Assembly (NCBI RefSeq): GCF_949987515.2
Contig: NC_082683.1
Location: forward strand, 126,814,582 to 126,878,581
DNA length: 64,000 nucleotides
Direction of reading: 5' to 3'
From: Delphinus delphis
Lineage: Eukaryota > Chordata > Mammalia > Artiodactyla > Delphinidae
The notes below the pieces were generated by a model, which saw nothing but the letters and a program-made list of their open reading frames with translations, did no database searches and was not told where the DNA came from. The stretch's first letter is position 1, and the number at the start of each line of letters is the position of its first letter. Below, piece after piece: positions 47,046-59,780 of the stretch. Made by a program: the position numbers and the translations under genes.

Positions 47046-48250
47046 GATCAACTGAAAATGTTTGTATCCTGGGGATTCAATCTTGCAGAGATATTATATT
47101 TAGTTCTTCATCTTTCCATAACAAGATTCTTGGTTGAGGGGAGATTTGTAAGGATGGCAAAGGATTTTTGATGAGGGAAGTGTGTATTTGGGGTACCCTC
47201 ATGAGCCAAGATATTTTGATGCTAAGACCCTAAAATGTCTGGAGATTTGGTGAAGTAGGCCTTCCAGTAGTCTGCAGAGATGAGGGCCCCACATCTCCCT
47301 GGAAAAGAACTTTCTAAGAAAAGACAGTGGAGGCACAAAACTAGTTTAAAGAGAATGATTCATTAGGAAAAAAAAAAAAGGAGTAGGGCAATTCTACATA
47401 ATATAACAGCACAGTAACTTTCTTTCAGGGATTTGTCCCATCAATCTTCCCCAGAGTTTAAGTCAAGCAAGGAATGAATATAAGAACAAGTAAAATCTGT
47501 TAAGAACTACAAAACTGAGAGTGCACAGTGTAGTTACACTGGTTCTGGTTCTTTTTGCAGTAGTAGAAAATAATTTAACTGGATTTGGGAGTAGGCAGTG
47601 AATTTATTCTGGGTGTAGCCTTCACCTATCTCGGTATCTGGCCTTGGCAGTGTTGGTAGGGACACAAGAGCATCAGCAACAGCAATCACTACCTTCAGTA
47701 AGGCACCAGCACAAGACAGAAAGCCTAAGAGGTAAGGGCATTGGATATTCATGCCCTCAATTCAGATGCCCCATCTCTCTGAACTTTTGACATTTTGCTA
47801 TTATCAGAGAAAGGAGACATTCTAGTGAGCTAAGATTAAGGAAAAAGTTCAGAGTCACATAGTATTCTAGAAGATCAAGTCCATGGCTCCCTTTGAACAT
47901 TCCCAGGATAGTTTGGGAATTACCAGAGGGAATTCAAATTCCCTCAGAATAATGATTATTATGATAATACCATTTTCTCCCTGGCTAAGGTGGCATAAGA
48001 AAACACACATTATCCATATGTGATTTGAAACATCTGAGATTTAAGAAACTAGTCAAGTTGGCACAACTCCAATTCTTCTGGCCAAGAATGACAAGCGATA
48101 TTGAACAAAAAATGTCAATGATATAAGATATATATAAAAAGCACATGGATAGTTTAGAGAACAAAGCCAAAATAATAAATATGGAAGCTTAAGGCCCACC
48201 AGACTGGCCCTAGAATCCAGTGTTATGAAATATATTACAAAGTACAGATT
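47046..48250. other. No recognised feature
   Basis: No exon or repeat was assigned. A minus-strand open frame of 72 codons (47534-47752) lacks support. Confidence 0.35.
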
Positions 48251-48251
48251 T

Positions 48252-48633
48252 CCAGGATTGTGAGCATTTTTTAAAATTAATTTATTTATTTATTTTTGGC
48301 TGCATTGAGTCTTCATGGCTGTGCACGGGCTTTCTCTAGTTGTGGTGAATGGGGGCTACTCTTCATTGCGGTGTGCGGGCTTCTCATTGCAGTGGCTTCT
48401 CGTTGTGGAGCACAGGCTCTAGGCGCACGGGCTTCAGTAGTTGTGGCACGTGGGCTCAGTAGCTGTGGCTCATGGGCTCTAGAGCACAGGCTCAGTAGTT
48501 GTGACGCACGGCTTAGTTGCTCTGAGGCATGTGGGATCTTCCTGGATGAGGGCTCAAACCCGTGTCCCCTGCATTGGTAGGCAGATACTTAACCACTGCG
48601 CCACCAGGGAAGTCCCAGGATTGTGACCGTTTT
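48252..48633 (-). repeat. CHR-type SINE, long form, complete (antisense)
   Basis: The body 48271-48614 runs from 'aatttatttatttatttttggctgc' to the complement of the head, 'gcgccaccagggaagtcc'. It contains several 'cagtagttgtggc'-like internal modules. The duplication CCAGGATTGTGA(G/C)C(A/G)TTTT, with two mismatches, lies at 48252-48270 and 48615-48633. It is older than the short-form copies, judging from the mismatches. Confidence 0.95.
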
Positions 48634-49212
48634 ATCAGTTACTGTGGGTTTCCAGTGAAGACCCAGAGTGATTAAGGAGTCATTGAAAATGATATAAAAG
48701 AGAACTTATCCATATAATAGAAGTTAAAGCCAGAATGATAATCACATCTCCTCAGAGGAGGCACTGAAGAATTTCTGGGAACACTGGTGAGCATGTTATA
48801 TATTTGAAACAATAACAAAAAGCCTAATTGGGAAAAGCAGGTGAAATTCCTGGCTAAATCCTATAACTCCCTATACCGACACCACTGGAGAATCAGTCTG
48901 TACATGTTAGACAATCCTTACTGCTTATCAATGTGTGCACTGGCTTTTGGAATTAGATAAACATTAGCAGTATATATGGCACAGGTGAAAGCATGCTTAT
49001 AACAAGGAAGGGATATTGCTGTAAATCAGTGAATCAACAAAAGATGTGACGCTAAAGTAATATGGGCAGAACAATAAACTGGTGATGGATTTGTGGTAAC
49101 AAATTTGAAAAAGAGAGATCCTAGGTAACAGAGGGGAAGCAGAGGTCCATGTTATTAGAGATCAACGTAATGACGATTATTACTGTACAAGCAAGCTACA
49201 GGCTTAAAAATG
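48634..49212. other. No recognised feature
   Basis: Unassigned sequence; possibly very old LTR-retroelement material, but without a defensible match. Confidence 0.3.
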
Positions 49213-49388
49213 GCTTCTCAATTCTGGCTGTACATCAAAATTTTCTGGAAGGCTTTTTTTTTTAATGTTGATGCCTGGTCTTGAATACAGACCTATTAAA
49301 TCCATATCTCTGGAGGTGTGGCCCAGGAATCAAAATCAATATTTTTTAACCCCTTAATGTACTGCCAATGTTGAGAATCAGTGCTTTA
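49213..49388 (+). repeat. MER5-type hAT MITE
   Basis: 'gcttctcaattctggctgtacatcaaaattttctggaaggctttt' and the mirror end 'ctgccaatgttgagaatcagtgc' show the MER5 structure, with 'ggaggtgtggcccaggaatcaaaatcaatattttttaa' in the middle. Confidence 0.85.
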
Positions 49389-49972
49389 AATTTAAAGTGT
49401 TACAAATTAATTTCTAAGGACTCAAGCCCAGTTAGAACATATTGTATAAGAAAAGCTCCCATTGAAACAATACTGCCAAAGGATCATTGCTTATATCAAA
49501 CAAAATGTTCAGTTAGTCACTGCCCAGAGAAACACAACTAGTAGATTTCTGGCCAAATTAAATGAAAGTGGTGACAAGGACAAAAATGTCTTTCCAAAAT
49601 AGACCAATCACCATTATTCTTCCATGTTACAGTGAGAGTTGTCTGCCATATAGAAGATTCCATGCTCTCTAAGTAATAATAATGTGCAGTATGTTAATAA
49701 ATAACATAGCAAAGAATTATTCTCTCAAGATTAAGTAAAATCATGTTTGGCATTGTTAGGAATCAATGCTAGATATGAATATAAATATTTTAGAGAAAGG
49801 AGAATAAGTCCTCTGAACCACTCAGTCTGAGCACAGCCCAGAGAAGAGGTGTTAGACAATGATCAGTGTGGTGACTCCCAGGAAGGTCATGGCAGGATGC
49901 TTATCCCTAGTGGGGAGATGCCATTTTTTAATTCAGATCCCCAATCAGGAAGTTTCTCTGACTCTCTCATCT
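49389..49972. other. No recognised feature
   Basis: Unassigned. The open frames beginning at about 49849-49859 run partly into the adjacent LTR and are not supported as genes. Confidence 0.35.
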
Positions 49973-50345
49973 GTTTGGGCTGGTTTACCATGGTACCAGA
50001 GAATGGGTGGCTTAAACAACAGAAATTTATTTCTCACAGTTCTGGATGCTGGGAAGTCCAAGATCAAAGAATGGTAGATTCAGTATCTGGTGAGATTCTT
50101 CTTCCTGGGTTTCAGACAGCTATCCTTTCCTTGCATCCTCACATGGTGGAGACAGAAATCGCAAGCAAGCTCTCTTATGTCTCTTCTTATAAAGGCTCTA
50201 ATCCCATCATAGGGGTTATCTCTCATGACCTCCTCTAAACCTAATCACCTCCCAAAGGCCCCACTTCCTAATATCATCACACTGGGGGTTAGGGTTTCAA
50301 CATCGAAATTTCTCAAAATTCAAACACACAGTCCACAACACGATC
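49973..50345 (-). mobile_element. MLT1-type MaLR LTR (antisense)
   Basis: 'gaatgggtggcttaaacaacagaaatttatttctcacagttctggatgctgggaagtccaagatcaaag' leads to 'ttcttataaaggctctaatcccatcataggg', 'cctcctctaaacctaatcacctcccaaaggccccacttcctaatatcatcacactgggggttagggtttcaacat'. This is the antisense consensus of an MLT1 LTR. No internal retroviral-like sequence is attached, so it is a solitary LTR. It carries no gene. Confidence 0.92.
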
Positions 50346-50744
50346 TTAATAGACAGGCATATAGCTCTATCCATCAAGATTGCTCTTACACTCCACAGAG
50401 GCAAAACACAGATCCCACAGGGCACTCAATGCTGGAGTCAGCAAAGCAGCACTTAGCAAACAGAGAAGGGCTTTTTTTTAATGTGCGAAGTATTCAGGGG
50501 CAGTCATTTGCCATGCACTAGAGGAATAAATTCCCTTTGAAATACCATTATTATACAGCAGTACCTAAAAGAGAACTTTGAGCTATTTCAGAAATAGAGG
50601 CTGAGAATTTCTATAAACAGCACTAATGGGTCCGATACAAGAAAGTGACATTGCAACAGAGGCTTGCATGAACAAGAGTGGGATGTGCAGAAGAAAAGAG
50701 GTGCTATTCTATTAGGTCTTCTCCAGTTCTCCAACTTCTTGAAT

Positions 50745-50984
50745 AAAGAAGTGGAGATTCTTGGGCTTCCCTGGTGGCGCAGTGGTTGAGAGTCTGCCTG
50801 CCGATGCAGGGGACACGGGTTCGTGCCCCGGTCCAGGAAGATCCCACATGCCGCGGAGCGGCTGGACCCGTGGGCCATGGCTGCTGAGCCTGCGTGTCCG
50901 GAGCCTGTGCTCCGCAATGGGAGAGGCCACAACAGTGAGAGGCCCACATACCGCAAAAAAAAAAAAAAAGAAGTGGAGATTCTT
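50745..50984 (+). repeat. CHR-type SINE, short form
   Basis: The body starts at 50763 (GGGCTTCCCTGGTGGCGCAG). The perfect 18-bp duplication AAAGAAGTGGAGATTCTT lies at 50745-50762 and 50967-50984, the longest perfect one in the window. The A tail is about 16 bases. Confidence 0.97.
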
Positions 50985-51559
50985 AATGGAATCCCATTTA
51001 TTATCATTTATAAATTTAAATAGTTATATTAGACAGCTATACACTGACCTGTACATGGTTCCCATTCTACAGTAGTGTGAGTTTGGACATTTTTCAGTAA
51101 GGCCTGATTTAAATGACCTTGCTGATATGTTTATAGATAGACTCCACACTGAGCAGACTGCACTTAATGGTTAGAGTGTTGTATAGGAGGGCACCTGGTA
51201 AAGAGCATTCCTAATAAATTTTTGTCTGGAAATGCCAATTATATAAGCACAGTGGTTGGCTGTAAAAGGCCAGCATTTAATATCATGCATAGGTTTAAAT
51301 TACAGTTTGTCTGGTCTCATCACTTCTATAAACCCTTGGGCTTATATTTCAAGTCCAATTTGGTCCCTTTGGTTTCTGTAAAAGACAGAATTACACATGA
51401 TGTTATGAGCCCCACAGGTCTGTCATCATTGATTCTTTTCTCTCTCCTGGTACTTACAGGTGCAAACAGCTGCCAGCCTATGGGATGCATACTCAGGCCT
51501 GTTAAGTAATCAAGCCATGATCCTGGCCATGAACTCCAGGTATAATAAGCTTTAATGCT
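50985..51559. other. No recognised feature
   Basis: Unassigned sequence containing a 95-codon plus-strand open frame (51222-51509) with no recognisable protein. Confidence 0.35.
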
Positions 51560-51990
51560 TTCATATCACTGATTGAATACCTTTTTAAAAATGTAATAAA
51601 TACATATCAAAAATATGAGAAATAAAAAGTTACTCCAAATTCCACCACCCTAATTCAGCAACTATTAGCTCTTTCTTTCTCATGTTCTTTTAAATCTTTC
51701 TGTATTGCAGGAATAGGCAGATTATTTAACTACTGCAGAATCATAAGCAGTTGCACATTCAATTTTCTATACTACTTTTCATTTTTGCTTTGTCTTAATT
51801 TTTAATTTCTCTGTAAAATCATATTTTCATTTTAATGGCAATGGAATATTCCAAAATTTTGACATTTTCTAAATTATATTATATTTTACCAACATTATGA
51901 TAATCATCCTGGTACGTAAAAGATTGTATCTGCTCTGAACTACTTCCTTGAAATACCATTCTGAAAGTGAGGTTCCTGATTTAGGTGATA
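51560..51990 (-). repeat. Ancient L1 3' region (antisense)
   Basis: 'aataaaaagttactccaaattccaccaccc' and 'ttttaatggcaatggaatattccaaaattttgacattttctaaattatattatattttaccaac' correspond to antisense old L1 3' UTR and ORF2-tail sequence. Confidence 0.55.
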
Positions 51991-52815
51991 GGCAACCATG
52001 AAAATGCCCTGCTGTGGGGGAATCCTCACTGGTCAACAACTTCAGCCCTGCCTGTATAGATTCACCAGCACGGTCTGTGAGGTGTCACTTCCTGTAGGCT
52101 GATCTCACCAATGACCCAGAATGGTAGGACAAATAACTCCAATGGGTGACTTCAGCTTGAGGGATCGCCATCAGCCAAGCTGAACCCTCCTTGGAACTTG
52201 CTGCAGTCCAAGACTCTTCCTACCCTATTCCTCCTTCCTTCCTTCCTTCTCTTGGAAATCTCTTGTACTTCTAATCCTGTTTTGGCATCTGCTTCCCCTG
52301 AACCCAAAGTAATGCAGATGAGATGAACCTTCTAAGAGCTTTTGATTGTGTCAACTTGTTTTCCAGAAGAACTGCACTTATTAATAAGTGTTTTGTCAAA
52401 GCCTAGTCACCTAGAAGATACTCATACATGTATACATAGATCCATATAAACAAAATTTGGCATACTGTATTATATTATTTTACAGAGTTCATGGAAAGGC
52501 AGACCCTGGATTAGAATCTCCTTCTCCATATTTTAATTTAATTTTTTGGTCTACTTAAATGCCCTAAAAATCCCCCACCTAATAGTTTTTCCTTTATTCT
52601 TTAAAATTTGTTATAGATTTTGGTTTTCATATTTCGACCAAGTATAATTTGGTACATAAAGATTTACGTGTGTTATACCTTCATATATACTTGTATAATT
52701 TAATAATATAAATAAATTTTGTTACTATTAAACTCATATAATAGCTTACTTATTTTTTTAACTAATTTAGTCTTTATTAATTATTATTTAGTTTCTGCTT
52801 ACTCTTTTCCTTGTC
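51991..52815. other. No recognised feature
   Basis: Unassigned AT-rich stretch with a short CTTC run near 52237-52252. Confidence 0.35.
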
Positions 52816-55712
52816 TTTTTTTTGTTGCTGTTATTGGAGTATAGTCGATTTACAATGTTGTGTTAGTTTCAGGTGTATAGTAAAGTGAATCAGTTACACA
52901 TATATCTACTCTTTTTTAGATTCTTTTCCCATATAGGCCACTAGAGATTATTGAGTAGATTTCCCTGTGCTATACAGTAGGTCCTTATTAGTTATCTATT
53001 TTATATATAGTAGTGTGTATCTGTCAATCCCAATCTTCCAATTTATCCCTTCCCCCCTACCCCCCGGTAACCATAAGTTTGTTCTCTACATCTGTAACTC
53101 TATTTCTGTTTTGTAGATAAGTTCATTTGTACACTTTTTTTAGATTCCACATGTAAACAATATCACATGATATTTGTCTCTCTTTGTCTGACTTACTTCA
53201 CTCAGTATGACAGTCTCTAGGTCCATTGATGTCACTGCAAATGGCATTATTTCATTCTTTTTTATGGCTGAGTAATATTCCATTGTATATACATACCACA
53301 CCTTCTTTATCCATTCATCTGTCAATGGACATTCAGGTTGCTTCCGTGTCCTGGCTATTTTAAATAGTGCTGCAATGAACATTGGGGTCCATATATCCTT
53401 TTGAACCATGTTTTTTCTCCAGATATATGCCCAGGAGTGGGATTGCTGGATCATATGGTAGCTCTACTTTTAGTTTTTTAAGGCACGTCCACACTGTTCT
53501 CCATAGTTGCTGTATCAATTTACATTCCTACCAACAGTGTAGGAGGGTTCCCTTTTCCCCACACCCTCTCCAGCACATATTGTTTCTAGATTTTTTGATG
53601 ATGGCCATTCTGATTGGTGTGAGGTGATACTTCATTGGAGTTTTGATTTGCATTTCTCTAATAATTAGTGATGTTGAGCAGCTTTTCATGTGCTTTTTAG
53701 CTATCTGTATGTCTTCTTTGGAGAGATGTCTATTTAGATCTTCTGCCTATTTTTTTGATTGGGTTGTTTGTTTTTCTGATATTGAGCTGCATGAGATGTT
53801 TGTATATTTTGGAGATTAATCCCATGTCAGTTGCTTCTTTTGCAAATATTTTCTCCCTTTATGAGGGTTGTCTTTTCATTTTGTTTATGGTTTCCTTTGC
53901 TGTGGAAAAGCTAAGTTTAATTAGGTCCCATTTGCTTATTTTTGTTTTTATTTTCATTACTCTAGGAGGTATATTGAAAAAGATCTTGCTATGATTTATG
54001 TCAAAGAGTTTTCTATGTTTTCCTCTAAGAGTTTTATAGTATCCAGCCTTTTAGGCTTATAGTATCCATTTAGGCCTTTAATCCATTTTGAGTTTATTTT
54101 CGTGTGTGGTGTTAGGGAGTGTTCTAATTTCATTCTTTTACATGGAGCTGTCCAGTTTTCTCAGGATGACTTATTGAAGAGACTGTCTTTTCTCCATTGT
54201 ATATTCTTGCCCCCTTTGTCACAGATTAGGTGACCATGGGTGCATGGTTTTATCTCTGGACTTTCTATCCTGTTCCATTGATCTATATTTCTGTTTTGTG
54301 CCAGTATCATACTGCTTTGATGACTGTAGCTTTGTAGTATAGTCTGAAGTCAGGGAGCCTGATTCCTCCAGCTCCATTCTTCTTTCTCAGGATTGCTTTG
54401 GCTTTTGTGGTCTTTATGTTTCCATACAAATTGTAAAATTTTTTGTTCTAATTCTGTGAAAAATGCCATTGGTAATTTGATAAGGATTGCATTGAATCTG
54501 TAGATTGCTTTGGGTAGTGTAGTAATTTTCACAATATTGATTCTTCCAATCTGAGAACATGTTATATCTCTCCATCTGTTTGTGTCATCTTTGATTTCTT
54601 TCATTAGTATCTTATAGTTTTCTGAGTACAGGTCTTTTACCTCCTTAGGTAGATTTATTCCTTGGTATTTTATTCTTTTTGATGTGATAGTAAATGAGAT
54701 TATTTCTTTGATTTCTCTTTCTGATCTTTCATTGTTAGTGCATAGGAATGCAAGGGATTTCTGTGCATTAATTTTGTATCCTGCAACATTACCAGATTCC
54801 TTGATGAGCTCTAGTAGTTTTCTGGTAACATCTTTAGGATTCTCTATGTATAGTATCATGTCATATGCAAACAGTGACAGTTTTACTTCTTCTTTTCCAA
54901 TTTGGATTCCTTTTATTTCTTTTTCTTCTCTGATTGCCACGGCTAGGACTTCCAAAACTATGTTGAATAATAGTGGTGACAGTGGACATCCTTGTCTTGT
55001 TCCTGATCTTAGAAGAAATGCTTTGAGAATCTCACCATTGAGAATGATGTTTGCTGTGTGTTTGTCATGTATGGCCTTTATTATGTTGAGGTAGGTTCCC
55101 TCTATGCTCACTTACTGGAGAGTTTTTATCATAAGTGGGTGTTGAATTTTGTCAAAAACATTTTCTGCATCTATTGAGATATTATATCATTTTTATTCTT
55201 CAATTTATTGATGTCATGTCTCACACTGATTGATTTGCAGATATTGAAGAATCCTTGCATCCCTGGGATAAATCCCACTTACTTGATCATGGTGTGTGAT
55301 CCTTTTAATGTGTTGTTGGATTCGGTATGCTAGTATTTTGTTGAGGATTTTTGCATCTATCTATGTTCATCAGTGATATTGGCCTGTCATTTTCTTTTTT
55401 GTGATATCTTTATCTGGTTTTGGTGTCAGGGTGATGATGGTGTCATAGAATGAGCTTGGGAGTGTTCATTCCTCTGTAATTTTTTGGAGGAGTTTCAGAA
55501 GGATAGGTGTTAACTCTTCTCTAAATATTTGATAGAATTTGCCTGTGAAGCCATCTGCTCCTAGATTTGTGCTTGGTCTATTCATATTTTCTATTTCTTC
55601 CTGGTTCAGTCTTGGAAGGTTGTACCTTTCTAAGAATTTGTCCATTTCTTCTAGGTTGTCCATTTTATTGGCGTATAGTTGCTTGTAGTAGTCTCCTATG
55701 ATTTCTTATCTT
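52816..55712 (-). mobile_element. 5'-truncated L1 with partial ORF2
   Basis: A T-run at 52817-52824 (A tail) is followed by the antisense long-form 3' UTR and ORF2 up to about 55712. Open parts include 54350-55111 and 55466-55663. The first holds RT motif B '[20 protein letters not shown]' and a mutated motif C, 'LFAYDMILY'. The frame is broken upstream of the RT core, and the endonuclease and ORF1 are missing. Boundaries are approximate because I could not establish a target-site duplication. Confidence 0.93.
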
Positions 55713-57916
55713 TTAAATCTTTTTTTAAACTTGCCATTATACTATTATTTCTCCTTTTCCTTTTTTTTTTCATAATGCATTTATTTTGCTTATGTCCTTC
55801 ATGTCTTTGGTTGTATTTTTAGTCCTTTTAAAATCTTAAATTATATGTTTAGTTTATTATTTTCCCTCATTTTAAATAAAAAAAAGTCTTGACAGTATTT
55901 AAGTACTTTGAATTTTCTAATTTTTAAAATAGACTTCTCATTGTGATTTGAGAACGAAATATGTATCCTTTTATATTTTGAAACTTTCTATGGCTAAGTA
56001 TATGGTAAATATTTGTCAGCATTCCATGATTATCTGAAAAGATAATCCTTGTTATCTCAATTAATACAATTTATACCTCCTTATTAATTCTATTAAAGGT
56101 TTCTCCTTTTGCAGAATTTTTATTTTTATCTACCATATACTAATAATTGAATGCTTAATCATCTCCTATATCTGTGTGTCTATTTCTCCTTATATCTTTA
56201 ATAATATAATAATTTTTCATAAAATTATTATATAAATAATTCTGTTTAATAATTTTTCAATTTTGTTTCTACGTGGTTTGAGAACTTTTGTATTAATAAC
56301 TATGTCTTTTATTATTTTATAATAATTGCATATATCTCTCTTAATACTCTTTCATTTGTATTAGACTTGTATCATATTGATATAGCCCTCCTGATTTATT
56401 TTTGATCATGTTTAATATAATTTTCCCATGCTTTTATTAGGAGGCATCGACTTTCCTTTATTCAATTGTGATTCTTGAAATTATACTTGTAAAAATTTTG
56501 CTTACTGATCTTATATAATACTTATTGCTTCATAATAGGAAGAAATAAAACATTTTCAAGAAATATTTTAGTACATTTGGCTTACCTCTACTTCTCACTT
56601 CACTCTAATATCTGAAAAAACATTTCACTCAAAAATTTAACAAAAGCATACAGTAATTTGTGAGGGATGCTTATTCTTTCTTCTCAAGTTTCTTTCTATA
56701 CCACCTGGTTATATATCTTGGAATATAAGAAAGGTTTTACACTGCCATTCTTATTTCCAAGATGTCATTTTTTGTAAAACACATTAGTAATTTAATACTT
56801 GTTCTTTTGAAAACCAATTACATGTAGCCCAAAAAACAATGTATACTTGCTGATAATTGCCGATGTTGACCTATATATTTATATCGGACTTTCTTTACTA
56901 TCACCAATATCTGACTCTCAGTGTTCTTCACACTTAAAATGTGAAGATTCTTTTGTCCATCAGCAGTTATGAATGGCATCAGAGTATCACACTACTTTCC
57001 TAATCCTTGTTCATGACATGGACCATTTTAGCATTTTTAGGACTGGCAATGTGATTTCAAAGTACATTAAAAGACACTATTTTCTATTTTATCAAAATAT
57101 TAATTTTGCATTTTTCTAAACAAAATCATATATCTCTAGAAACCTACAACTGAAAATACTACTGGAAGCTTTTGATAGGTAGCTGTTCAGAGTCTGCAAA
57201 TCCATTGGAGCCCATGAATAAGTCAAATCAATCTTCTCAAGATTTGAAAATTATCTAATATAATACGAGAAATGCCGTTTCAAACAATGGATATCAGATA
57301 TTTAGGTCTTCTTCTCCAGTAGAGGAAAAAGATTCTGAGTTCAGCACAAGATTTCCTACCTTAACAACTATATTACCATCTTTTTTAAAAAAATTATTTT
57401 TAACACAAAAAAATCAGGAGGCACTGTTATCCAGAGGTCACACTTATTGAAGGAACAATAACTGTGTCACAACTTATCTTTTTAGCTGCTGATGGGAAGG
57501 TTTCTTTTGCCATAAATTGGAAGATGTATCCCAATATCAGAAACATTAAATGTAAGAAACATAGTATCATGGACTAGAGAAAATGTGGCAGTAATATATT
57601 TCAACTACCTAAATCTCAGCATGGCTTTACGGGCTTGGCTGGGTAGGTAACCACCCTTTACATTATTATGTCTATGCAGAAATATATTATGAACTCTAAA
57701 TAAAAGATCATAAATGATTTTTACCAAAAAATATGATTCCTTTATAGTTAAAGCACCATTGTTATTTTTACACTAATATTTAAAACCCATGTTATATAAA
57801 GCCGAAAGTTGGGCCTCATTTTCTAGTACACTGTCTCTTAAACTAAGAAAAAACCACTAAAGTTAGGTTGTATCTGTTCTTTCCTCAATTTAATAATTAT
57901 ACCTTTTTCTTGTCAG
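55713..57916. other. AT-rich sequence upstream of the first visible MROH exon
   Basis: Presumed intron or 5' flank of the MROH gene. It is very AT-rich, with no recognised repeat. One exon-like string at 57486-57551 fails the phase test and was rejected. Confidence 0.4.
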
Positions 57917-58052
57917 CTTCGTGGATCCCTTATTGCAATATGAAACTCAGCTGAAGATAGTAGAGTTGTCCTTCAAAATGGCATTTGCTATACCAAGTCT
58001 TGACAAAGTGAAAGAAATTGGGAAGAATGAGGATGACCAAGAGGACCTGGAG
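57917..58052 (+). CDS. MROH-family protein, internal exon (exon a)
   Basis: This is an internal coding exon of 136 bases with a clear polypyrimidine tract and CAG acceptor (57914-57916) and a GTAAGA donor at 58053. The first base completes a split codon; 45 full codons follow and the exon ends at a codon boundary. It begins FVDPLLQYETQLKIVELSF and continues through 'MAFAIPSLDKVKEI' to an acidic stretch (EDDQEDLE). The pattern of a hydrophobic helix, 'lvkSFl..f.lPS', then acidic loop matches the Maestro HEAT-like repeat family as I recall it. MROH proteins are alpha-solenoid HEAT-repeat proteins with poorly known roles. Paralogue uncertain (MROH9 or MROH2-type favoured). A retrocopy is unlikely because introns are present. 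Confidence 0.8.
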
Positions 58053-58626
58053 GTAAGACTTGCTTCCTTTAGTCATAATGAGACATCGTCATGCACCACA
58101 GCAATCCCACAGAAAGTCTGTCCAAAAGTTGTAATCTTTGTTTTCTCCTTCATTCTCTTTAGATATAATAGATAAACAGCATATTCTAGCACTAATCTCT
58201 ATCCCTGGACTCCTTGTGAATTCTATAACCCATGGGATTTAAAGGATTGTATAGGATCTATAGGAACAAATGGGTGAAGAGATTTTGGTTAATTTGTTTG
58301 ACAAAAACAGCAAGTTTACTGGCAAGTGTTGCAAAGAAGGAAACAGGAGCTAAGAAAAGTGGAGGTAGGAAGAATCCTGTAGTAAGATCAGCAACATCTG
58401 TGGTTTTTATTTCTCAGCATAGCTACACAGTTCACTTGCCCCGCAAGGTATTAAAGCAATTCATGGCATACAGTATTGAATGAGGTCTCATCTCCAGAGC
58501 TACCTCTCTCCTTTCTTACCTTCAGTTTATGGGGAGAACTCAGGACCCCAGGATGCAAAACTATAGGCGTTGGTGAAATTTTATCTAAGGCTGGCTGGCT
58601 GGTTGTGCAAATTTCTTGTTTTTCAG
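58053..58626 (+). other. MROH intron (574 bp) between exons a and b
   Basis: It starts GTAAGA and ends TTTTTCAG. It contains a plus-strand open frame at 58232-58483 that lies wholly inside the intron and is not treated as coding. Confidence 0.75.
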
Positions 58627-58713
58627 AATTTATACCGAACTATTTTAAACATATTTGAGGACACTCTTCTGATCTTAGTGTCTAAAGACCTCTACAAACT
58701 GCAAATCTTAAAG
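58627..58713 (+). CDS. MROH-family protein, internal exon (exon b)
   Basis: This 87-base exon (29 codons, phase 0 at both ends) has acceptor TTTTTCAG at 58619-58626 and donor GTAAAG at 58714. It encodes 'NLYRTILNIFEDTLLILVSK' and then 'DLYKLQILK'. It joins exon a in frame at a codon boundary. In the family this part is a HEAT helix pair ('tLkaL..LL..LL..dpt...Lq.Il'), with which it agrees well. No stop codon, frameshift or splice defect is visible, consistent with a functional gene. Confidence 0.82.
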
Positions 58714-59574
58714 GTAAAGGGAAAATAAGTAGTCTCATTTTCTTGTCATAAATCTAAAGGGTATACTATATTTTACTTATTATTTACCATTTGCCATACT
58801 TAGATCTCCTTCAAGTATTTGGCAGCTGAAAATTTTTCTTTACCTTTCAGAATGTGCCATTATCTCCCAAATAAAATTACTTTCTTTTATTTGAATTACA
58901 GAGACACAATTTTAAGAAGCCAATTTTGGGAGAATGGCAACAGACACTTAAGAAGCCAAGGGTTATGTAGCAATGTAAGAGGAAACACAATACGGGGTAG
59001 CAGAACATACGATGACTGGCCTAAACCACCTTCAGGTCCACCTAACAATGAGCCATATTTTGATAATAGCTATATGCATGTTCTTCCCTAACAACCCTGG
59101 GCTAGGGAATCCCATGAGCATCCTATCTTCATGGACACCATAGTATCAAAGGAAGTTCTAATAACCAGCCATAACCCTACTTTTCACATCCAAGATTTCA
59201 CTGTGTTTTTAATGTGCCAGGCAGAGACAGAGACTGATCTGGACATTTTATGACCTTTAATTTTGCATTTTTAACAAGATGGCATCAGGAGGAAGCTGTC
59301 TGAAAATACTGAGAAACTAGATTTACTTACTGTACCATGAGAATCATGGGATTTGCAAATCGTAAAATACATTCAAGGAAAGAAGCAGAACTGGTATATA
59401 TGAAGATTAGGAGAAATGGGGGGGGATAATAAAATATACTGAGGTAACTTGTGCCTAATTTTAGCCAAATATTTTCCATGCATTTAAAACATTTTAACCT
59501 CACAATCCTGTAAATTGGTTATTACCCCATTATTACAACCCTCTCCCCATGTGTGCTCTTTCTACCACCCTAGG

Positions 59575-59780
59575 CTGCTTATTGAGGATTTACTCTATGT
59601 CAGGCACTAAGCTGCATACTTAATATATGGGTTTTTTAATTTAATCCTTAAAATAACCCTATGAGAAAGTTAAAATTATTTCTCTCATTTGCAGATAAGG
59701 AAATGGAAGCAGAGAGAGGAGAAATAATATGTGTGCATCTAATGAGTAGAGGACCTACTCTAACTAGGGAGCCTGTTACT
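59575..59780 (-). repeat. MIR SINE (antisense) in the MROH intron
   Basis: 'ttattgaggatttactctatgtcaggcactaagctgcatac...ttaatccttaaaataaccctatgagaaag' and 'tttgcagataaggaaatggaagcagagagagg' match antisense MIR, and 'ggagcctgttacttaaccacctt' its end. Confidence 0.82.

Noticed and set aside
47534..47752. Minus-strand 72-codon frame with a hydrophobic stretch
   Set aside because: No signal, family or splice support; not distinguishable from chance.
57486..57551. Possible extra MROH exon upstream (after TTTTTAG, before GTAAGA)
   Set aside because: The open frame ends with one leftover base, but exon a at 57917 needs two; the protein also lacks family features.
58232..58483. 83-codon plus-strand frame between MROH exons a and b
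   Set aside because: It lies inside an intron with well-defined ends; including it would break the phase between exons a and b.
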